Below are positions 1 to 7,341 of a DNA stretch of 10,248 bases, one piece after another. The notes beneath the pieces were generated by a model. That model ran no database searches. It was given only the letters and a program-made list of their open reading frames with translations, and was not told where the DNA came from. Each line of letters begins with the position of its first letter. The stretch's first letter is position 1. Made by a program: the position numbers and the translations under genes. Location: assembly GCA_027577415.1 (NCBI GenBank), contig JANBQS010000362.1, forward strand, positions 9,758-20,005. Reading direction: 5' to 3'. The DNA comes from Coemansia sp. RSA 922. Lineage: Eukaryota > Kickxellomycota > Kickxellomycetes > Kickxellales > Kickxellaceae.

Positions 1-116
1 ACAACAGATGTGGCAGTCTCAGTAACAACAGGCGCGGCAACATCGACAACAACAGATGTGGCAGTCTCGGTAACAACAGGCGCGGCAACATCGACAACAA
101 CTGATGTGGCAGTCTC
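1..116 (-). repeat. 48-bp in-frame tandem repeat (16 codons)
   Basis: Read on the minus strand, units lie at 116-69 and 68-21, and a third begins at 20 and leaves the window. The two full units differ at only two positions, both third-codon and silent (TCA/TCT for Ser, ACC/ACT for Thr). The repeat therefore keeps the reading frame and encodes the same 16 residues each time. Such repeats often vary in copy number between strains. Confidence 0.93.
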
Positions 117-458
117 AGCGCGCTGGGCAGGCTCAACGACCTCATGAGATGGTAAAGTAGACAACAGGTGCTTTGCCACAATTGCTAACGCCACCAACAG
201 AAGCACGGCGAATGGCTGCCTGCTGCTCAGTACAAACCCGGTCGGACAGGTCGCCGGCGTTGCCGAGTCACCGGCAATGGGCACCAAGATTGATGGTGTA
301 GTAGGCACGGGTGAGGGAGCGGCGTGTCCAGTGCCACAGGAAGTTGGAAAAGTGGCAGCAGCAGGCAAGTGGGCAGCAACTGCGGGCAAGTGGGCAGTGG
401 CACTCTGGAACAAAGCAAGGAGCAAGCAAACATAAAGGAAAAGGTGGGAAAAGTTCAT
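1..458 (-). CDS. Secreted or membrane protein with 16-residue tandem repeats (5' part, runs off left edge)
   Basis: An open frame starts at ATG 458-456 (context AACCATGAA) and stays open for 152 codons to the window edge. Residues 1-22 form a classic signal peptide: a hydrophobic core rich in Leu, Val and Phe, ending Ser-Ala-Thr-Ala before His23. Residues 23-80 are Ala/Pro/Thr-rich with a small internal repeat (AHLPA twice) and two cysteines (Cys41, Cys71). Residues 83-95 are strongly hydrophobic (FAVLLLVALAIVA), short for a membrane span. From Glu115 the protein is built of the 16-residue unit ETATSVVVDVAAPVVT, in at least two full copies and one partial. Thr/Val/Pro-rich repeats after a signal peptide are typical of fungal wall or surface proteins, but I recognise no family. 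An unseen intron near 233 (GTACTG) could remove the hydrophobic stretch. The frame and start are clear; the function is not known. Confidence 0.75.
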   Translation of the reverse strand, partial: MNFSHLFLYVCLLLALFQSATAHLPAVAAHLPAAATFPTSCGTGHAAPSPVPTTPSILVPIAGDSATPATCPTGFVLSSRQPFAVLLLVALAIVAKHLLSTLPSHEVVEPAQRAETATSVVVDVAAPVVTETATSVVVDVAAPVVTETATSV

Positions 459-640
459 GGTTGGTTAGAAATGCGGTTTAATAGTGTACAATAATAAAAA
501 AGAGAGGAAGGGGCTAAGAAATGTAAGAACTTGTCACGATATGACAAACAACTATGTAATGAGTGGTGGTTTCAAAACAAAAGTAAAGTGAGGTAAAAAG
601 AAAAGAAAGAGGATGGGCAGGCGACGGGAGTGTAGGCGGG

Positions 641-717
641 TTTAAATACAAATTGGCTGCAAATGAAATTTTACGTGACGCGTTTCGCCTCTTGATTTGG
701 TCTGATCTATGACGTAA
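641..717 (-). promoter_or_regulatory. Promoter of the left-edge repeat-protein gene
   Basis: On the minus strand, upstream of the start at 458, there is a TATA-like TATTTAAA (648-641), a CCAAT box just before it (656-652), an ACGCGT box (678-683) and a bZIP/CRE-like TGACGTAA (710-717, plus orientation). The TATA-like site would place transcription about 150 nt before the ATG. The motifs are visible; their use is inferred. Confidence 0.45.
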
Positions 718-719
718 TC

Positions 720-1769
720 AGTTCCGATAATCTGTCCTTTCTTTGTCCTTGGCGTTGAAAAGTCCCGCTTGTCCAAAGGCGGCCGTTCAAGGCGGTGAAT
801 CGAACAAGTATCCGCCAACTTTTGAAGTTGCACAGTTGTGCTTTACTGGAAAACAGCTTCCGATAGAGCCCAAAAACGCCTATTCTGGCTAAGATCACCA
901 CCAAGCAAGTAACTAACCAAATGGACAACTCTATGTTGGGAGTGGCGCAACCGCCAGCATGGAAGCAGCTTTACAAAAGAGGGAAAGAGGAGAACAAAGC
1001 TCCCCTTTGGATAACAATGGAAAAGAAGCAGTAGTTTTGCCGCTATGACGCGTTTTGCCGCGTTGCGACGCGTCAGATCAGTGTAAGCGCGTAAGGAATA
1101 TCTGAACTACACTTCAATAGAGTCTATGCACTTTTTATCCGTTGAAGAGCCGGGAGCCATGATCTTTTCGAGGGGGGAAGGGAATAGGCTCGGGCGGAAA
1201 ATCTGTAGGTGATGGAGAGAATATCAGGACACACACACATTCTCTTTCTCTTATTGTTTCTATGCACTCTTTATTTTTTTTATTGTATTTTACGTGTCTG
1301 GGTCTGTTTTGTTTCTTCGTATCTTTCTCTTTTTTATTAACGGCACACACATATGGACACCTGCAACGACGATACAAGGATAAACGTCTCCCCACTACAG
1401 TCACAAAACTCGCTATCTCGCACAGTGACGGTCTCGGTCAAGAAGGTAGGTTGAAGAGTGGTAACCTCTGAACCACCCAATATTTTTAATTTATTATCAG
1501 TACTTTTACAAATGTGCTATTTTTTGATTTGTCAGAGCTGGGTTCTTGGATCGTGACAGCTTTCTTGGACAAAGCCAGTTCCAGGATCGTCGCCAGAAGT
1601 GGCGTTTGCAGCAATCAATCCTGAATTCATTTTTATTTTGCCAGTCTTCACTCAGCCCTGCCGGCTGTACAATAAACGCCTATTGAAACTCTTTTTTAAA
1701 ACTCAAATAAAAGTGGAATGCGAATAATAAAAAAGGGTTGGTCTGAGACAACAGATACTCTGAGCCTAA
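720..1769. other. About 1 kb with no supported gene; several candidate exons
   Basis: No open frame here has a recognisable domain or a convincing length. Short pieces that could be exons are: a plus-strand ATG frame at 921-1037 (38 residues); a plus-strand ATG frame at 1353-1445 ending at a good donor (GTAGGT), with a plausible acceptor CAG at 1533-1535; a minus-strand ATG frame at 1630-1532 (32 residues); a minus-strand ATG frame at 1160-1107 (17 residues); and a minus-strand hydrophobic, membrane-span-like stretch around 930-850 without its own ATG. A pyrimidine-rich tract fills 1240-1340 on the plus strand. One or two small spliced genes may lie here, but strand and exons cannot be settled from the sequence alone. 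Confidence 0.4.
1048..1073. promoter_or_regulatory. Pair of ACGCGT (MCB-like) boxes
   Basis: Two copies of the palindrome ACGCGT (1048-1053 and 1068-1073), each preceded by G, are spaced 20 bp apart and separated by GC-rich sequence (TTTTGCCGCG). In fungi ACGCGT is the binding core of the MBF/Swi6-type G1/S regulators. No gene can be assigned with confidence to this site, so its role is inferred. Confidence 0.3.
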
Positions 1770-2279
1770 TCAACGAGTCGTATCCTGGCTGTCTTGGAAG
1801 TCGTCAGTAAGTGCAACGGTAAGTTTCTTGTATGTCCACCAATTCCCCTCGAGACGCTTGAACTTGATGGTATGTAAGTGTCCCTCAGCGTGCTCTATGA
1901 TGATTTCAAATCGCAAGCCCTGATATTCGCAATTGTAGCGTACGTCGGTCGTCCTGTGCAGCACAATGGCCCTATTTTTGAGAGCGCACTCGACTATTTC
2001 ATGGATTTTGGCAAGTGATCCAGGCAATGTGCATCGGAGATTGAATATCCCGCGCACGCCACCGGTCTCGTTACTATTGCCATTGTTCGGGCCGTTAAAG
2101 AGCCGTCTGGGTCCAACGCTATTAATTTTCAAGCCTGGAGATATCACCACAGCAGGGAGGGGTACACCGACGGGCTGCTGCGTATGACCGCCTTTGTAGC
2201 TCTGAGTGGTGTGAAGCTGCAGTGGCGGCATCTGCCTGGCTGGTGGCTGTTCGGTCCCGTCTTTGTCACCAATTTGCAT
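1770..2279 (-). CDS. Small KA1-domain protein lacking a kinase domain
   Basis: The frame gives 169 residues from ATG 2279-2277 to TGA 1772-1770. Residues 1-75 are low-complexity, rich in Gln, Pro, Gly and Asn. Residues about 77-163 match the KA1 fold found at the C-terminus of MARK/PAR-1/Kin1-type kinases: a first strand (GIFNLRCTLPG), a helix (LAKIHEIVECALKN), then strands RYNCEYQ, LRFEIIIEH and the hallmark segment TIKFKRLEGNWWTYKKL before the last helix, which resembles the V-RFKRISG-S--(F/Y)K-I pattern of MARKs. KA1 domains bind acidic phospholipids at the plasma membrane and can inhibit the attached kinase. Here no kinase can precede it, because VPS34 occupies the upstream DNA on the other strand. 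An alternative ATG at 2369-2367 would add 30 residues of unconvincing sequence. It may be a free-standing membrane-binding protein or a surviving kinase 3' end. The domain call is fairly firm, the start less so. Confidence 0.72.
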   Translation of the reverse strand: MQIGDKDGTEQPPARQMPPLQLHTTQSYKGGHTQQPVGVPLPAVVISPGLKINSVGPRRLFNGPNNGNSNETGGVRGIFNLRCTLPGSLAKIHEIVECALKNRAIVLHRTTDVRYNCEYQGLRFEIIIEHAEGHLHTIKFKRLEGNWWTYKKLTVALTDDFQDSQDTTR

Positions 2280-2503
2280 ACTCGTAAAGCGGCTTGGAAT
2301 AATAAAAGGTATAAAACAGTATTGTAAAAGTGCTGGAAGAGAAGAAAGAGAGCACTCGTACTCTGACATCACAAGAGACCACGTATAATTGACATCATGT
2401 GATTGTAAACTTAAAGCCTCAACGTGCTTGGGAGGAAATTCAAGCAACGCCTCTTTCTTTTCTGCCTGTTAAATTTTGTATTTATATTTGCTTTATAATT
2501 TCA
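2280..2503. promoter_or_regulatory. Shared divergent promoter of the KA1 gene and VPS34
   Basis: The 224 bp between the two start codons hold a TATA box TATAAAA at about 2310 facing VPS34, a second AT-rich tract at 2480-2500, and two identical copies of TGACATCA at 2364-2371 and 2390-2397. TGACATCA differs by one base from the CRE/ATF octamer TGACGTCA and is a plausible bZIP site. The first copy overlaps the alternative ATG of the KA1 gene at 2369, a mild argument for starting that gene at 2279. Confidence 0.45.
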
Positions 2504-5059
2504 ATGAGCTACAACACGGGTACAGCTGGCGAGCAGTTTGTCGACTTTAGCTTTTGCGAGTCCAAGGACATTAGCGAGTTTGTGTCAATTCGGATTGACA
2601 ACCTGTGGGGGAGCTGCAAGCGTCTGTCAGCCAGCGCAAACAAACACCTGCTCGACGACCAGCTTAAACTGCACGGGCTACATATTGACGCAAGCGAGGA
2701 CGACCCACAGCAACAGCAGCCGATTTTGTTTGTTACCGTGCAGCTGTTCAGCTCTGGAATACCGCTGTCCTTGCCGCTACAGACAAAATACTCGCAAAAG
2801 ACGGCGACCCAGCGACGGTGGGACGAATGGATTAGGTTTCCGACAAAGTACTCAGAGTTAGCTATCGACGGCTACATACATATTGCGCTCTGGGAGATGC
2901 GTGGGCTGTGGGACGTTGTGCAGCTGGGCAATTGTCGCATAGACCTGTTTGAGCATGACAGCGAACTGGTCCAAGGAAAGTACCGCTTACAGCTTCTGCC
3001 ACTCGCTGCAGATAAGGAGAAGCCAGTGCCTGGTAAAGATAGCTCGCTAAAGTACGACCGGATATTCGAGACGCTGCGCAAGTACGACGACGGCGAAGTT
3101 GCGCACACTGACTGGCTCGATGCCATGGTCATGGAGCGCATTGACGAAATCGAGACCAAGGAGCGACAACAGACAGATGACTTGTACATCCACATTGCCT
3201 TTCCAAAGTTTGACTTTGCCGTGGTGTTTGGCGAGGTCAAGCTCGACGACCCACTAGCCGTGCAGCCATCCAATCCAAAGTACTGCCTGGTATTTGACCC
3301 CGAGACGTACCGCGACAACCCCGCCGAGAGCAAGCACCGTCGCTTGCTGCGCGGCTACCGAAGCGGGATACTAGATCGCGAGCTAAAGCCCAACCCTGCT
3401 ATCCGAGATCAGCTAAACACGATCCTTCGGTACCCGCCTGGACAAGAGCTCACTGACGGAGAAAAGAACGTCGTGTGGAAGTTTCGCTTTTATTTGGCGT
3501 CCAATAAGCGGGCACTGACAAAGTTTATCAAGTGTGTCGACTGGAACGACCCCATTGAGGCCAAGCAGGCGACAGGAATGCTGACTGAATGGGCCGAGAT
3601 ATCGATAGACGATGCGCTGGAGCTGCTGAGTGCCAACTTTACCAATCACTCGGTCCGCGGCTATGCAGTATCGCAGTTGCGCAAGGCAAAGGATGACGAA
3701 TTGGTTCTGTACTTGCTGCAGCTTGTACAGGCCATCAAGTTTGAGTACCTGAACGCTGTAATGGCCCAGGGCGTCGAGGCCGCCATCTCGGCTACAGCGA
3801 TTGAGGACTGGTCGAGAGCCATGCTTGCACACGAGTCTAGTCTAGCTGGGTTCCTTATTGAGCGAGCGCTGAAAAACACGACGCTGGGCAACTTCTTTTA
3901 CTGGTACTTGATGGTAGAATGCGACGACCGCAAGACGGGAAAGGCGTACGGCAAAGTCGTGTTTCAGTACATCAACTCCTTGTCAGAAACTGAAGAGGGT
4001 ATCGAGGTGCAGACCATGTTCCAGCGTCAAGGTAAATTGGTGTCTGACTTGGCGCGCATCTCCAGCCAAGTGCAGACGCTAAAGGAGACTCGCCAGCGCA
4101 AGGTCGAGTGGCTCCGATCGTATTTGGCTGACAGTAAGAATGGCCTGGTCTCCTTTGCGCCGCTGGCTCTTCCGCTAGATCCGAGCGTCGAGGTGGTTGG
4201 CATCCAAGCCGACAAGGCGTCAGTGTTCAAGAGCACAATGATGCCGCTATTCTTGCACTTTGTCAAATCAGATGGCGAGCTGTATCCAGTCATCTTCAAG
4301 GCCGGTGACGATATGCGCCAGGACCAGCTGGTAGTCCAGATCATTACCCTAATGGACCGCTTATTGCGAAATGAGAGCCTCGATCTGCGCTTGACGCCAT
4401 ACCACGTATTAGCCACTCGAGTAGACCAGGGGTTCTCGCAGTTTATCCCGTCGCAGTCGTTGGCCGCAATTCTAGCCGAAAATAACAACAGCATTCTTGC
4501 GTATCTACGCAAGACCAGTCCCGATCCCGACGGTCCATATGGCGTGTCTACCGACGTAATGGAGACATACGTCAAGAGCTGCGCTGGCTACTGTGTCATC
4601 ACATACCTGCTTGGCGTTGGCGACCGACACTTGGACAACTTATTGTTGACGCCCCATGGGCATTTGTTCCACGTAGACTTTGGGTACATTCTTGGCCGTG
4701 ATCCAAAGCCGTTTCCGCCGCCAATGAAGCTGTGCAAGGAAATGGTCGAGGCAATGGGCGGCATGGAGTCGCTAATGTACCAGCGATTCAAGTCGCACTG
4801 CTTTGTGGCCTTTAGCATTCTACGCAAGTCGTCCAACCTCATCCTCAACTTGTTCTCGCTGATGATCCACTCAAACATCCCTGATGTTGCCGTCGCTCCC
4901 GATCAAGTGGTAGCCATGGTGCAGGACAAGTTCCGGTTGGATCTTTCAGAGGAAGAAGCTATGCGATACTTCCAAACATTGATAAGCGACAGTGTCAAGG
5001 CCCTGTTCCCCCAAGTCATTGAAACAATTCACAAGTGGGCGCAGTACTGGCGTAACTAA
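2504..5059 (+). CDS. VPS34: Class III phosphatidylinositol 3-kinase Vps34
   Basis: An 851-residue, intronless frame, close to the usual 875-890 of the family. The enzyme phosphorylates phosphatidylinositol to PI3P on endosomes and autophagosome precursors, in complexes with Vps15, Vps30/Beclin and Atg14 or Vps38. Domains in order: an N-terminal C2 domain (about residues 15-270), the helical PIK domain from about 293 (ELKPNP) to 480, and the catalytic domain from about 560. Visible kinase motifs are the ATP-site lysine in FKAGDDMRQDQ (Lys599), the catalytic loop GVGDRHLDN (Asp707, Asn712) and the DFG triplet (725-727). The activation loop GRDPKPFPPPMKL is diagnostic of class III rather than class I or II enzymes. 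The C-terminus IHKWAQYWRN matches the conserved Vps34 tail that contacts membrane. ATG 2504 was chosen because the open frame upstream to 2399 has no other ATG and no family similarity. It shares a promoter with the KA1 gene and converges on CCT1. Confidence 0.97.
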   Translation: MSYNTGTAGEQFVDFSFCESKDISEFVSIRIDNLWGSCKRLSASANKHLLDDQLKLHGLHIDASEDDPQQQQPILFVTVQLFSSGIPLSLPLQTKYSQKTATQRRWDEWIRFPTKYSELAIDGYIHIALWEMRGLWDVVQLGNCRIDLFEHDSELVQGKYRLQLLPLAADKEKPVPGKDSSLKYDRIFETLRKYDDGEVAHTDWLDAMVMERIDEIETKERQQTDDLYIHIAFPKFDFAVVFGEVKLDDPLAVQPSNPKYCLVFDPETYRDNPAESKHRRLLRGYRSGILDRELKPNPAIRDQLNTILRYPPGQELTDGEKNVVWKFRFYLASNKRALTKFIKCVDWNDPIEAKQATGMLTEWAEISIDDALELLSANFTNHSVRGYAVSQLRKAKDDELVLYLLQLVQAIKFEYLNAVMAQGVEAAISATAIEDWSRAMLAHESSLAGFLIERALKNTTLGNFFYWYLMVECDDRKTGKAYGKVVFQYINSLSETEEGIEVQTMFQRQGKLVSDLARISSQVQTLKETRQRKVEWLRSYLADSKNGLVSFAPLALPLDPSVEVVGIQADKASVFKSTMMPLFLHFVKSDGELYPVIFKAGDDMRQDQLVVQIITLMDRLLRNESLDLRLTPYHVLATRVDQGFSQFIPSQSLAAILAENNNSILAYLRKTSPDPDGPYGVSTDVMETYVKSCAGYCVITYLLGVGDRHLDNLLLTPHGHLFHVDFGYILGRDPKPFPPPMKLCKEMVEAMGGMESLMYQRFKSHCFVAFSILRKSSNLILNLFSLMIHSNIPDVAVAPDQVVAMVQDKFRLDLSEEEAMRYFQTLISDSVKALFPQVIETIHKWAQYWRN

Positions 5060-5127
5060 TAGAAACGTGCATTCATCGATATATTTAAAGTATAAAAAAA
5101 ATCACTGCAGCAGTCCTTTATCACAAA
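5060..5127. terminator. Very short convergent 3' region between VPS34 and CCT1
   Basis: Only 68 bp separate the two stop codons. The sequence is AT-rich (ATATATTTAAAGTATAAA followed by an A tract at about 5093-5101), which can serve as a cleavage and polyadenylation region. No AATAAA is seen for either gene inside the gap, so the two transcripts very likely overlap tail to tail. Confidence 0.5.
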
Positions 5128-6939
5128 TTACATGTGTGCATGTGGGTCCTCCTCTTGCTTCTCGGGGAGCAGCTTGATCATGTCGTCAATGCGCAAGATG
5201 TTGATGGCAGCCTCAGTAGCCGACTTGAGCATCTTGATCTTGGACATGGCGGGCTCCAGAACTCCGGCCTTGACGTTATCGCGGAGCTTGCCCTCGTAGA
5301 GATCCAGACCATAGTTCTTGAGCGCGCTGTGAGACGAGTTGGCCGTAGCCTTCTGGGCCGCCGAGTGGTAGGCGCGCAGCTTGGCGATAAGCTCGATCGA
5401 ATCCTTGGCGGCATTGACCGAGAGCTGCTTAGGGATGGCCAGCAGGGCATTGGCAAACTCGACAATGGCCAGTTGCTCGCGGGAGCCCAGAGTAGTGGCA
5501 AAGGACTCGAGGTACACGTCCAGCGCCGTCTCAACCGAGCCGCCGCCTGGAACCACAGCACCAGACTCGAGCACACGCTTGACAGCACACAGGCTGTCGT
5601 GGAAGCTGCGCTCCATCTCATCCAGCATGTAGTCGTTGGCGCCGCGCAGAATAACCGTCGACGCGCGCTGCTCCTTGGCACCGCGGATCACGACAATATC
5701 GTCGTCGGACAGACGCACTTGCTCGACGAGCTCGGCCGAGCCAATCGACGACACATCAATCGACTCGTCGCCATCGAGATTGGCCAGCGTAGTGATAAGC
5801 GAGGCACCTGTGCCCTTGGCAATACGCCGGGCATCCTCCTTGGGAACGCGAGTAACGGTGATGGCTCCGGCCTCAGCAAACATCTTTACGTAAACATCGT
5901 CAATACCACGAGTGCTGAACACGGCGGTAACGCCAGCGTCGAGGATCATGCGGGCACGCTCGCTCGAGATATCCATTTCGCGCTTTCTGATAGCCTCCAG
6001 CTCATCGGGGTTGTCAATGACAATGTTGACGCCCATCTTCATGCGAGTCTTGGTAATGTCAAAGTCAATGACCAGGATCTTTGGGTTCTTTAGCGCGCGC
6101 TTCATAGCCGGGCTGGTGAAGGGACGGTACAGAGCGTAGCCAGTAAAGTAGCTGCTCTCGCGCGCGCTGGCACCCTTGGCCTTGAGGATGTTGACTGCGT
6201 TGACTGGGTACCGGGCCTTGCCGCGGAAGTCAGTCGTCTTGACGGCTGACAGCGAGTCAACCGCCATATCGGCAAAGAACGTGCCGTAGGTGCCCAGGAT
6301 CTTGCTCGAGATCGTGGTCATCGCGACGCTGACCAGAGGATCGCGACCAAGCTTGTCAACCTTTAGCGCCATCTGATCGGCGATAAACTTGCATGCCTCC
6401 TTACACGCCAGGCGGTATCCAGTAATGACCGTCGCCGGGTGGATGTGGTTTTTGACCAGCTCGTTGGCCCGTCTCAACAGCTCTGCGGCAATAATAACCA
6501 CCGAGGTGGTACCGTCGCCGACCTCTGTGTCCTGCTGCTGAGCAAGCTTCACCAGGATCTTACCGGCCGGGTGCTCGACCTCTAGCAGCTGCAAAATCGT
6601 TGCGCCGTCGTTGGAGATAGTCACGTCTCCGACATCGTCCACCAACATCTTGTCAAGCCCAACTGGTCCCAGCGACGTCTTGATCACATTGGCAATCGAA
6701 AGCGCGGCCATCACTACAAGCAAAAAAAAAAAAGAGAGAGAATGTGTTTAGAAGGTATGCAGCTCAGCTCATATGCTCGGTTCCTCATTCGTATACGCCG
6801 ATAGATTTGTAAAACCAAAGTGAAGGGATTCGCCTTTTTGACAAGTACCATTTTGCGCACGAACTTCCTGTCCGGACACGCGAGAGCCGCCGATAAACAG
6901 GGCCGAGTCCTGGTTGTTTGTACTGAAGATTCCCGACAT
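5128..6939 (-). CDS. TCP1: T-complex protein 1 subunit alpha (CCT1), two exons
   Basis: Exon 1 is 6939-6849 and exon 2 is 6713-5128; joined they encode 558 residues, the normal length for the family (about 556-559). The product is the alpha subunit of the eight-member CCT/TRiC ring, the cytosolic ATP-driven chaperonin that folds actin and tubulin. Exon 1 encodes 30 residues including the CCT1-typical LFIGGSRVSGQEVRAQN, and the splice restores the invariant QNVMAA join. ATP-site motifs are TSLGPVG (43-49), NDGAT (65-69), the GDGTTS loop (Asp97, Thr99, Thr100) and the VPGGGSVE segment (Gly420-422). The C-terminal equatorial block GLDLYEGK...AGVLEP...ATEAAINILRIDD is fully canonical, and the tail ends in DPHAHM. 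A single-exon model would lose residues 1-30 and start at a non-ATG codon. It runs convergent to VPS34; the next gene upstream lies in the same orientation. Confidence 0.96.
6714..6848 (-). other. CCT1 intron (135 nt)
   Basis: The donor is AATG|GTACTT (at 6848) and the acceptor TTGCTTGTAG| (at 6714), preceded by a 13-T pyrimidine tract and a likely branch site TTCTAAAC. The intron is phase 1 and splits the Val31 codon (G|TG). The join is fixed by protein conservation on both sides. Confidence 0.93.
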
Positions 6940-7123
6940 TGTAGTATTCTAATGAGAGGAATTAAGTCAGCGTCAAATTAATAGATGACCAAGAAAATAC
7001 TTTTTAAAAACGAAAATAAAGAAAAGAGCGCAAATTGACGTTCTACGTTGTTCCAATTTGTTTGGTAAAAAATGTTGGAGCATACACTTCGATCCCGACT
7101 CGGCTCGGCTCGCTTTGTAAGTG

Positions 7124-7129
7124 TTTATT
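7124..7129 (-). terminator. AATAAA polyadenylation signal for the 53-residue gene
   Basis: AATAAA on the minus strand (TTTATT at 7124-7129) lies 51 nt after the stop codon of the 7341-7180 frame. It sits between that gene and the CCT1 start, at a suitable distance for its 3' end, and supports a transcription unit separate from CCT1. Confidence 0.45.
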
Positions 7130-7179
7130 TGAGCTGGCTCAGGTATTTAAGTAGCTTGAAAAGTACTCGACAGAGATGT

Positions 7180-7341
7180 CTAGCAGTACCATGAGCAACA
7201 GCAGCACTTTTTCAGCAACGCCACGAGTCCACCTTCCGAGTCGTCGGCTCTCCTTTTAACCGGGGGCTTGTATTCCAATGGAACGGTATGAGTATCGGGC
7301 ATGGCAGGCGTCGTGGGAATGTCGGGACGAGCGAAAGACAT
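7180..7341 (-). CDS. 53-residue protein with C-terminal cysteine cluster
   Basis: The ATG at 7341-7339 opens a 54-codon frame ending with TAG at 7182-7180. The N-terminal half is Pro/Thr-rich (four PT or TP steps, PPVKRR) and hydrophilic, followed by a short amphipathic segment (GGLVALLKK) and then the tail CCCCSWYC at the very end. A basic and hydrophobic stretch followed by a cysteine run at the C-terminus suggests a peripheral membrane protein anchored by palmitoylation. This layout, a Pro-rich head and Cys-rich tail, is shared with the two paralogues upstream, though sequence similarity is too weak to claim homology. An AATAAA follows at 7129. A 37-codon upstream frame (7487-7374) precedes it by 32 nt. 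No signal peptide is visible. I do not recognise a family. Confidence 0.55.
   Translation of the reverse strand: MSFARPDIPTTPAMPDTHTVPLEYKPPVKRRADDSEGGLVALLKKCCCCSWYC

Noticed and set aside
1..120. Possible CRISPR-like array or satellite
   Set aside because: The units are directly adjacent without spacers, keep a reading frame and encode the same 16 residues, so this is a coding minisatellite.
642..833. Minus-strand frame of 63 codons with protein-like composition
   Set aside because: It has no ATG (GTG at its edge), no recognised motif, and its end overlaps the TATA, CCAAT and ACGCGT motifs that fit the promoter of the next gene.
2399..2503. N-terminal extension of VPS34
   Set aside because: It begins with GTG, has no ATG before 2504, runs through the AT-rich promoter and does not resemble Vps34 N-termini.
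4027..4575. Minus-strand open frame of 182 codons (and shorter ones at 2872-3333, 3413-3832, 4588-4878)
   Set aside because: All are antisense to VPS34, contain no recognisable motifs and are rich in Ser and Arg, typical of shadow frames.
5134..6093. Plus-strand open frame of 319 codons
   Set aside because: It lies wholly antisense to CCT1 exon 2, whose protein match is unambiguous. Long antisense frames are expected from codon bias in this GC-richer coding region.
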